This document shows positions 13,275 through 18,681 of a stretch of 18,681 nucleotides of DNA, piece by piece (position 1 is the stretch's first letter; every line of letters starts with the position of its first letter). Source of the DNA: Sphingomonadales bacterium UBA7473 (GTDB taxonomy: Bacteria > Pseudomonadota > Alphaproteobacteria > Sphingomonadales > Sphingomonadaceae). The stretch covers positions 11,127-29,807 of the forward strand of contig DLOX01000140.1 of NCBI GenBank assembly GCA_002478575.1, read 5' to 3'. The translations under genes and the position numbers were made by a program. A model generated the notes under the pieces. The model made no database searches. It was not told where the DNA came from and was given only the letters and a program-made list of their open reading frames with translations.

Positions 13275-14681
13275 TCAGCGAGCAGAAATGAGCTTCACCA
13301 GCTCATGCAGATAGTCTCGCCCTTCATAAACGGATTTCACGCGGATCCGCTCATTCAGGCCATGCATCCCGCCGCCATCGGCCTCCATCATGATCCCTGG
13401 AACGCCGTAGGTGGGGATGCCAATGATGCCGGTCATGGTTGCGTCGGTCGCACCGGTTGACATGATCGGGATCAGGGGAACGCCCGGGAACATCTTCATG
13501 CCCAATTGCTTGGCCGGTTCCATGATGCGTGGATCAAGCGGCGGGGAAACGGCCATGGGCCGATGCGGTGTGCGCAACGTGATGCTGACCTTTGGATTGG
13601 CAATCACGCGGGCCAGCTCTGACTGAACCGTCTCGGTCGACATCCCGGGCACAATCCGGCAGTTGATGGTGGCGCGGGCCCGTTGCGGCAAAGCATTGGC
13701 AGCATGGCCACCGCTCAGCATTGTGGCCACGCAAGCCGTCCGCAACGTGCTGTTCATGATCGGATCAGAGGAGAGCATAGTACCGGCCTGCTCATTCTTC
13801 TCATCAGCGACCAAAGCCAACATGAGCTTCGCCACTTCAGGGGGCGATGAGGCCGCATATTGCGTCAGGAAGCCCCGCGTAGTGTCATTGAGCATGATTG
13901 GAAAACGGTGCTTGGAAATGGCGGTCAGCGCCAGAGCCAGCTCATTGATCGCATTGTCCGGCCGAGGGACGCTGCTGTGCCCGCCGGGATTGGTGACTTC
14001 CAAATCAAACGTCCGTGTCGCCTTTTCGCCCACTTGCATCGCGAGCAATTGCGGCTTGCCGCTTGGGTCAAGCCGCCCGCCGCCGCCTTCGTTCAACGCA
14101 AATTCCGCTTGCAGCAGTTCCGGGCGATTGCGGGCGAGCCACTCGGCCCCATTGAGCACGCCTTCGCTGCTTTCTTCCCCACAGGTCGCGGCCAATTTGA
14201 TGGTGCGCTTAGGCGTAAAGCCGTCCTTCTTGAAGCGGATCAAGCTATCGACCCACATCGCAGCCTGCGCCTTGTCATCGATCACGCCGCGCCCAAAGAA
14301 GAAGCCATCTTCTTCAATCAAAGTGAAGGGATCGCGCGTCCAATCTTCACGTTTGGCCTCCACCACATCGATATGGGCCAGCAAGAGCATGGGTTTCAGC
14401 TTCTTCGACGAACCTTTGAGCGTCGCGACCAAATTGCCTTCGCGATCATGGCCCGGTGTTTTGATGACTTGCACTTCATCTTTCGTGTAGCCTGCCGCCA
14501 TCATCCGCGCGGCAAGCCGTTCAGCGGCAAGCGTGCAACTGCCATTGGAAAAGGCGGTGTTGGTTTCGACCAGCTCTTCATACAATTCGCGGAAGGCCGC
14601 TTGATCAGGGCGAAGCGGCGTCTGCGTGTGAGCGCTCGTCGCCGTGAGTGCCGCAATTATGGCCAATAGAGTTTTGCGCAT
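13275..14681 (-). CDS. Exported M20-family metallopeptidase
   Basis: A 468-residue zinc peptidase with a signal peptide (MRKTLLAIIAALTATSAHTQ, residues 1-20), so it probably acts in the periplasm. The metal ligands of the M20/M25/M40 family are present: HID (H103, D105), the bridging aspartate in GRGVIDDK (D135), the general base and ligand pair GEE (E169, E170), and the late histidine in GGGMHGLNER. NEGGGG (197-202) supplies the next acidic residue. A dimerisation domain lies roughly between residues 215 and 340. Likely substrates are di- or oligopeptides or N-acyl amino acids; I cannot tell which. A good ribosome-binding sequence (GGGGAG) precedes the ATG. The gene is divergent from ubiA across an 80-base intergenic region. 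Confidence 0.92.
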   Translation of the reverse strand: MRKTLLAIIAALTATSAHTQTPLRPDQAAFRELYEELVETNTAFSNGSCTLAAERLAARMMAAGYTKDEVQVIKTPGHDREGNLVATLKGSSKKLKPMLLLAHIDVVEAKREDWTRDPFTLIEEDGFFFGRGVIDDKAQAAMWVDSLIRFKKDGFTPKRTIKLAATCGEESSEGVLNGAEWLARNRPELLQAEFALNEGGGGRLDPSGKPQLLAMQVGEKATRTFDLEVTNPGGHSSVPRPDNAINELALALTAISKHRFPIMLNDTTRGFLTQYAASSPPEVAKLMLALVADEKNEQAGTMLSSDPIMNSTLRTACVATMLSGGHAANALPQRARATINCRIVPGMSTETVQSELARVIANPKVSITLRTPHRPMAVSPPLDPRIMEPAKQLGMKMFPGVPLIPIMSTGATDATMTGIIGIPTYGVPGIMMEADGGGMHGLNERIRVKSVYEGRDYLHELVKLISAR

Positions 14682-14747
14682 GTCCGTCTCCCCTTTATCC
14701 CTTTGGCAAAACCCTAGCCCCGCTTCCGCCCAGCGGCAACAGGCGCT

Positions 14748-14753
14748 AGGAGG
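14748..14753 (+). promoter_or_regulatory. Strong ribosome-binding site of ubiA
   Basis: AGGAGG, eight bases before the ATG at 14762, is the full consensus and fixes the ubiA start. It is the strongest site in the window. Confidence 0.8.
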
Positions 14754-14761
14754 CGCATCCT

Positions 14762-15664
14762 ATGACCACCCTGACCCCTGACAGCGAATATCGCGGCCTG
14801 ATGCGCTTGATGCCGGAGGCCGCGCGGCCATTCGCGCTGCTTGCTCGGTTTGACCGGCCGATTGGCTGGTGGCTGCTGTTTTGGCCATGCAGTTGGGGGC
14901 TGCTCTTGTCCGGCGGCTTAGCCACCCATTGGCCGCTGCTGGGCTGGTTCCTGCTCGGCTCGATCGCGATGCGCGGCGCAGGCTGCGTCTATAATGATAT
15001 GGCGGACCGCGATCTGGACGCTCAAGTGGAACGCACGCGGAATCGCCCATTGGCAAGCGGCGCGGTTTCGATGAAAGCTGCTTGGGTTTGGCTGATTTTG
15101 CTCGCCTTGGTGGGCTTGGTTGTCTTGTTGCAGCTCAACTTTAACGCCCAATTGTTGGCGCTTGAAAGCCTGATCCTTGTCGCGGCCTATCCGTTCATGA
15201 AGCGGATCACGTGGTGGCCGCAAGTCTGGCTCGGCTTTGTCTTTAGCTGGGGCGCGCTCGTCGGCTGGATTGCGGTTGCGGAACATGCCCATATTGCGAT
15301 GGGCTTTCTTTATCTCGGCAGCGTCGCGTGGGTCATTGGCTATGATACCGTCTACGCCATTCAGGATATTGAAGATGATGCCATTGTCGGGGTTCGTTCA
15401 ACAGCCCGTCGGTTCGGCAAACATGTGCGCTTGGGCGTCGGTATTTTCTATGTAGCCGCTATCCTGCTCTGGGCCTTCGCAATTTGGTCGGTCCGCCCTC
15501 AGCCCTTGGCGGTGCTGGCGCTCCTCCCCGTCACCCTGCACCTGATCTGGCAAGTCGCCAGTTTGAAGCCCGATGACGGCAGCGACGCCTTGGCCAAGTT
15601 CCGGTCCAACCGGCAAGCTGGCTTCCTGATGGCTTTGGCGACGCTTGTTGTGGGGAGCGCTTGA
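14762..15664 (+). CDS. ubiA: 4-hydroxybenzoate polyprenyltransferase
   Basis: Attaches the polyprenyl chain to 4-hydroxybenzoate in ubiquinone synthesis, in the inner membrane. It is 300 residues with about eight membrane segments. Both aspartate-rich motifs that bind the prenyl diphosphate through magnesium are present: NDMADRDLD (78-86) and DTVYAIQDIEDD (195-206). RPLASGAVS, just after the first motif, is also typical. The start is fixed by a consensus ribosome-binding site. The gene is followed after 33 bases by pmbA on the same strand, and it diverges from the M20 peptidase gene. Confidence 0.96.
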   Translation: MTTLTPDSEYRGLMRLMPEAARPFALLARFDRPIGWWLLFWPCSWGLLLSGGLATHWPLLGWFLLGSIAMRGAGCVYNDMADRDLDAQVERTRNRPLASGAVSMKAAWVWLILLALVGLVVLLQLNFNAQLLALESLILVAAYPFMKRITWWPQVWLGFVFSWGALVGWIAVAEHAHIAMGFLYLGSVAWVIGYDTVYAIQDIEDDAIVGVRSTARRFGKHVRLGVGIFYVAAILLWAFAIWSVRPQPLAVLALLPVTLHLIWQVASLKPDDGSDALAKFRSNRQAGFLMALATLVVGSA

Positions 15665-15697
15665 GCTTCCGGCCATCTCCGCCTAAGCGATTCTCTT

Positions 15698-17044
15698 ATG
15701 CTGACAACAGAACAAGCCAAAGATCGCGCCCATGACCTCGTGAAGCGCGCCATGGCCGCAGGGGCCGATGCCGCTGATGCCGTTTATTCCGGAAATGCAT
15801 CGCGCGACGTTCAAGTGCGCTTGGGCGCTCTGGAAGATGTGGGCAGTGCCGAAGGCGAAGATATTGGCCTTCGCGTTTTCGTGGGCAAACAATCAGCAAG
15901 CGTCTCTTCTTCAGACCTTTCGGCTCGGGCATTGGATGCTTTGGCCGAACGGGCTGTCGCCATGGCCCGGCAAGCCCCTGAAGATGCCTATGCGGGGCTT
16001 GCTCCTGAAGATCGCCTGTTCAAAGGCAAAGTGCCTGATCTTGATCTGAGCGACACAGCGGAGCCTAGCCCAACCGAAATGCGCGAACGGGCGATGATTG
16101 CTGAAGATGCCGCTCGCGCCGTTCATGGCGTCACCAACAGCGAAGGTGCAAGCGCCAGCATGGGCCAGGCGGTTGTCGCGCTTGCGACCAGCCATGGCTT
16201 CGCGGGTGGCTATGGCGGAACAAGCCACAGCGTCTCTGCAAGTGTTCTCGCCGGGGAAAGCAGTGGGATGGAGCGTGACTATGCCTATCATGTCACGCGC
16301 TATCTGAATGATCTGGATGATGCCGCTGCGATTGGCAAAGAAGCCGGCGATCGCGCCGTGGCACGCCTCTCGCCCGCTCGCCTCAAAAGCGGCCTAATGC
16401 CGATCCTGTTCGATCCTCGGGTCAGCTCGTCGCTTATCGGCCATTTGCTCGGCGCGATCAGTGGCAGCAGCATCGCCCGGAAAACTAGCTTTTTGATTGA
16501 TCAGCTGGGCGAAGCGATCTTCTCATCCAACGTGACAGTGCTTGATGATCCACTGCGCATCCGAGGCCTTAGGTCGCGGCCTTTCGATGGCGAAGGCTTG
16601 GAAGCCAAGCCAACCAACATCATTGATGCAGGCGTCTTGACGGGATGGATGATGGACAGCGCCTCTGCCCGACAACTCAATCTCGAACCAACAGGCCATG
16701 CCTCACGCGGCGTGAGTGGCCCTCCGGGTGTTTCCTCGTCCAACCTCCACATGGCCGCTGGAGCCGCCACGCCTGCTGAACTCATGGCTGACATCAAGAC
16801 TGGGTTCTACGTGACTGAGCTGATTGGCATGGGCGTCAATGGACTGACCGGCGATTATAGCCGCGGCGCATCCGGCTTCCTGATCGACAATGGCCAAATT
16901 GCGGGGGCGGTCTCCGAGGTGACCATTGCGGGCAATTTGAAAGATATGTTCAAAGCGCTGATCCCTGCCAATGATCTGACCTTCCGCCAAGGCAGCAATG
17001 CGCCAACGGTGCGCGTGGATGGGATGATGGTCGCCGGTGAATGA
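15698..17044 (+). CDS. pmbA: TldE/PmbA-family metalloprotease subunit
   Basis: A 448-residue protein of the TldD/PmbA family. In E. coli TldD and TldE (PmbA) form a complex that degrades unfolded peptides, including the CcdA antitoxin and the microcin B17 leader. The zinc motif HExxxH belongs to TldD; none is seen here, which fits the TldE/PmbA subunit. Conserved stretches include GIGLRVF-like EDIGLRVFVGKQ (55-66), the VSSSDLS region, PTNIIDAGVLTGWMMDSASARQL, and the glycine-rich ELIGMGVNGLTGDYSRGASGFLIDNG near the C-terminus. No tldD is in the window. There is no good ribosome-binding sequence before the ATG. The 3' end overlaps the phosphatase gene by 8 bases. Confidence 0.93.
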   Translation: MLTTEQAKDRAHDLVKRAMAAGADAADAVYSGNASRDVQVRLGALEDVGSAEGEDIGLRVFVGKQSASVSSSDLSARALDALAERAVAMARQAPEDAYAGLAPEDRLFKGKVPDLDLSDTAEPSPTEMRERAMIAEDAARAVHGVTNSEGASASMGQAVVALATSHGFAGGYGGTSHSVSASVLAGESSGMERDYAYHVTRYLNDLDDAAAIGKEAGDRAVARLSPARLKSGLMPILFDPRVSSSLIGHLLGAISGSSIARKTSFLIDQLGEAIFSSNVTVLDDPLRIRGLRSRPFDGEGLEAKPTNIIDAGVLTGWMMDSASARQLNLEPTGHASRGVSGPPGVSSSNLHMAAGAATPAELMADIKTGFYVTELIGMGVNGLTGDYSRGASGFLIDNGQIAGAVSEVTIAGNLKDMFKALIPANDLTFRQGSNAPTVRVDGMMVAGE

Positions 17045-17816
17045 TCCCTTCTTTGCGGCAATAGCAGAGGTCGCTGAAGAAGCGGGCCGGATCGCCATGC
17101 ATCATTGGCGCGGCGATTTTGAGCAGTGGGAAAAGTCCCCCGGCAATCCGGTCAGCGAAGTCGATATGGCGATTGACCAGTTCCTGAAAAAGGAACTGGC
17201 GCGACTCGATCCCGAAGCAGGGTGGTTGTCCGAAGAAACTGCCGATGATCCTGAACGATTGCTGCGTAGCCGCATATGGGTGGTCGATCCGATTGATGGC
17301 ACCCGGGATTTTGTCCGTGGTCGGCCAGGTTGGGCCGTGTCTATTGCCTTGGTTGAGGCTGGCCGCCCCATCTTTGGCGTGCTTGATGCGCCCGCGCGAT
17401 CTGAAAAGTGGCAAGCAACGCTTGGTGGCGGCGCAACGCTTAACGGTTTGCCCATCTCAGCCAGCACCCATGGATCGATGAGCGGCGCGCGCGTCCCGGC
17501 GGATGCTTTGCCAAAAGGCGATGTTGATCTGATCGCGGTGTTTAAGCCCAACAGCATTGCGCTTCGCATGGCGATGGTCGCCGCGGATGAAGCGGATTTG
17601 GTTGCCGCACTTCGCTGGGGCAATGAATGGGATATCGCAGCCGCCGCACTCATCTGCACAGAAGCAGGGGCCGTTGTGAGCGATGCCCATGGCGCTCCAG
17701 TGCGATACAACAGCACCAAGGGCGAAGCTTTCGGTCTGCTGTGTTGTTCGCCAGCCCTTCATGGCGCGGCTGTTGATCGTTTGGCGGAACGCGCCAAGGC
17801 AATGTCCGTGCGTTAA
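17037..17816 (+). CDS. Inositol-monophosphatase-family phosphatase, CysQ/SuhB-like
   Basis: A 259-residue magnesium-dependent phosphatase. Motifs: SEE (65-67), WVVDPIDGTRDF (81-92; D84 and D87 bind metal) and WGNEWDIAAAALI (194-206; D199). The family covers inositol monophosphatase (SuhB), 3'(2'),5'-bisphosphate nucleotidase (CysQ) and histidinol-phosphatase. The wording around the DPIDGT motif, DPIDGTRDFVRG, is compatible with the CysQ-like branch, but the substrate cannot be settled by eye. The start is GTG at 17037, lying in the last eight bases of pmbA; the nearby ATG at 17041 is out of frame. The overlap implies cotranscription and translational coupling with pmbA. Confidence 0.9.
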   Translation: MNDPFFAAIAEVAEEAGRIAMHHWRGDFEQWEKSPGNPVSEVDMAIDQFLKKELARLDPEAGWLSEETADDPERLLRSRIWVVDPIDGTRDFVRGRPGWAVSIALVEAGRPIFGVLDAPARSEKWQATLGGGATLNGLPISASTHGSMSGARVPADALPKGDVDLIAVFKPNSIALRMAMVAADEADLVAALRWGNEWDIAAAALICTEAGAVVSDAHGAPVRYNSTKGEAFGLLCCSPALHGAAVDRLAERAKAMSVR

Positions 17817-17872
17817 CAAAAACTTGGGGGCAGATTTACGGCCCATTCACCCATTTATGGCAAACCGCCAGA

Positions 17873-18142
17873 ATGGATATGAGTTTCTTCCGCAGACCAA
17901 GAGGTGAGAATCGGTCTCCCGAACTGCAGCTGTTGCTTGCAGAGGCCGCCTCTCGCCAATCACAATCGCCCACCGCCATGGCCTTTTGTCGGCCAGACAC
18001 GGCGATTGCAGACCCTTCCCTTCCATCTGAAATCGCATTTCTGATCGGATCTGGACAAGCCGCAAACCCGGCAGCCCCCGCACATGCAAGCTTTTCGCCT
18101 TCAGTGGCAAAGGCTTTGGTAACCGGGGAGAAATCTTTGTGA
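17873..18142 (+). CDS. Hypothetical small protein, uncertain
   Basis: An 89-residue ORF (or 87 if M3 is the start) between the phosphatase gene and sciP. It begins with a basic FFRRPRGENR segment, then a helical ELQLLLAEAASRQ, then an Ala/Pro/Ser-rich remainder. I recognise no domain. Against it: no ribosome-binding sequence is visible before either ATG, and an overlapping ORF of similar length runs on the other strand. In favour: it fills an otherwise empty 427-base gap, lies in the same direction as both neighbours, and ends cleanly before a hairpin at 18166. Treat as a candidate only. Confidence 0.35.
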   Translation: MDMSFFRRPRGENRSPELQLLLAEAASRQSQSPTAMAFCRPDTAIADPSLPSEIAFLIGSGQAANPAAPAHASFSPSVAKALVTGEKSL

Positions 18143-18165
18143 CCATGTCATTAACCTTGGCGTTT

Positions 18166-18185
18166 CAGCGTTCCTTCAAACGCTG
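18166..18185. promoter_or_regulatory. Perfect inverted repeat upstream of sciP
   Basis: CAGCGTT-CCTTCA-AACGCTG: a perfect 7-bp stem with a 6-base loop, 58 bases before the sciP start codon. No T-run follows on either side, so it is a poor terminator and may be an operator. TTAACC at 18151-18156, just upstream, resembles a CtrA half-site, but its partner half (GTTT at 18162-18165) does not match. Confidence 0.4.
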
Positions 18186-18243
18186 TCCGTTAGACCATCT
18201 TCATCAGCAAGATGCAGTCACACAGAAAAATTTTGAGGCTTAA

Positions 18244-18543
18244 ATGATCGAGAACCAGAAAATCCGTCCGGCAAGTGTGATTGGCCCCTTGGGTGAATCG
18301 CTCACGATTGATTCGCTGCCGCCTCCATCAACGACTCGCTGGGTCGTCCGCCGCAAAGCGGAAGTGGTTGCAGCCGTTAACGGTGGCTTGCTCAGCGTTG
18401 ACGAAGTCTGCGATCGCTACAGCTTGACGCTGGAAGAATTTGCCAGCTGGCAACGCGCCGTTGACCGGTCAGGCATGCCCGGCCTGCGCGTCACCCGCAT
18501 TCAGCACTATAAGTCCCTCTACGAGCGCCAACAGCGCTACTAG
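18244..18543 (+). CDS. sciP: SciP-like CtrA inhibitor (DUF1153)
   Basis: A 99-residue helix-turn-helix protein of the DUF1153 family. In Caulobacter crescentus SciP accumulates in early G1 and blocks CtrA from activating its target promoters. The conserved core is present: the LPPPSTTRWVVRRKAEVVAAVNGGLLS segment, then the helix-turn-helix region CDRYSLTLEEFASWQRAVDRSGMPGLRVTRIQHYK. The C-terminal YERQQRY tail is extra. A ribosome-binding sequence (GAGG at 18235-18238) sits five bases before the ATG. It is transcribed alone, since the next feature is a palindrome starting 32 bases after the stop. The identification is by family; the regulatory role here is inferred from Caulobacter. Confidence 0.93.
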   Translation: MIENQKIRPASVIGPLGESLTIDSLPPPSTTRWVVRRKAEVVAAVNGGLLSVDEVCDRYSLTLEEFASWQRAVDRSGMPGLRVTRIQHYKSLYERQQRY

Positions 18544-18574
18544 AGAGGAACAAGTCCCCCGACGGGTCCGCTCA

Positions 18575-18681
18575 TCCCGAGCGAAGTCGAGGGACATAAT
18601 CGAGCGAAGCCGAGATCTACAACGGGGCAATGTCTCCCGTTCTCGGCTGCGCTCGAACACATCCCTCGACTTCGCTCGGGA
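18575..18681. repeat. Family-C nested palindromic repeat, reaching the window end
   Basis: The outer arms TCCCGAGCGAAGTCGAGGGA (18575-18594) and 18662-18681 are perfect inverted copies over 20 bases. Inside are a second pair, CGAGCGAAGCCGAGA (18601-18615) with TCTCGGCTGCGCTCG (18641-18655), one mismatch, and a third, AACGGG with CCCGTT (18621-18626, 18636-18641). From general knowledge, CGAGCGAAGTCGAG elements are common between genes in sphingomonads. It lies after sciP and may help end its transcript. The full extent is unknown because the window ends here. Confidence 0.85.

Noticed and set aside
13663..14669. Long plus-strand ORFs (275 and 269 residues) inside the M20 peptidase gene
   Set aside because: They lie antisense to a gene with all family motifs, and their translations are not protein-like. 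They are shadows caused by high GC.
17847..18146. 99-residue minus-strand ORF opposite the small hypothetical
   Set aside because: Composition is erratic and no domain is recognisable. It runs against both neighbours. An AAGG near its start is the only support.

Overview
The window looks like chromosomal DNA of an alphaproteobacterium, most likely from the Sphingomonadales. This rests on a SciP/DUF1153 cell-cycle regulator, a plant-type glutamate-cysteine ligase, ubiA, rsmE and gshA close together, GC near 60% in the genes where I hand-counted samples, and intergenic palindromes of the kind common in sphingomonads. Every gene seen is chromosomal and mostly housekeeping. I see no tRNA, rRNA, CRISPR array, prophage or transposase gene.

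Left part (1-9163), all genes on the minus strand. Transcription runs from high to low coordinates: gltP-like symporter, DUF898 membrane protein, M48 protease, GxxExxY nuclease-fold protein, alpha/beta hydrolase, TPR protein, AbrB-type antitoxin without a toxin, gloA, gloB, glpX. The DUF898/M48, hydrolase/TPR and gloA/gloB pairs overlap or abut and are probably translationally coupled. Two intergenic islands (2305-2704 and 8687-9163) hold palindromic repeats instead of genes.

Middle part (9164-14681). gshA (minus) lies back to back with a secreted adhesin-like protein (plus). That gene converges with, and overlaps by 8 bp, a minus-strand pair of a secreted M20 peptidase and rsmE. The adhesin gene has a hairpin over its ribosome-binding region and a C8 tract upstream.

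Right part (14762-18681), all plus: ubiA, pmbA/tldE, an inositol-monophosphatase/CysQ-like phosphatase, an uncertain small ORF and sciP. The window ends inside a large nested palindrome.

Functional links: GshA starts glutathione synthesis, and GloA and GloB use glutathione to remove methylglyoxal. GlpX is gluconeogenic. UbiA makes ubiquinone precursors.

The most unusual object is at 4500-4989. A low-GC GxxExxY gene is framed by a 32-bp inverted repeat (29/32 identical). One arm supplies the ribosome-binding region and the other encodes the C-terminal ten residues, which suggests a small mobile cassette. The regulated-looking leader of the adhesin gene and the antitoxin without a toxin next to stacked repeats come next.
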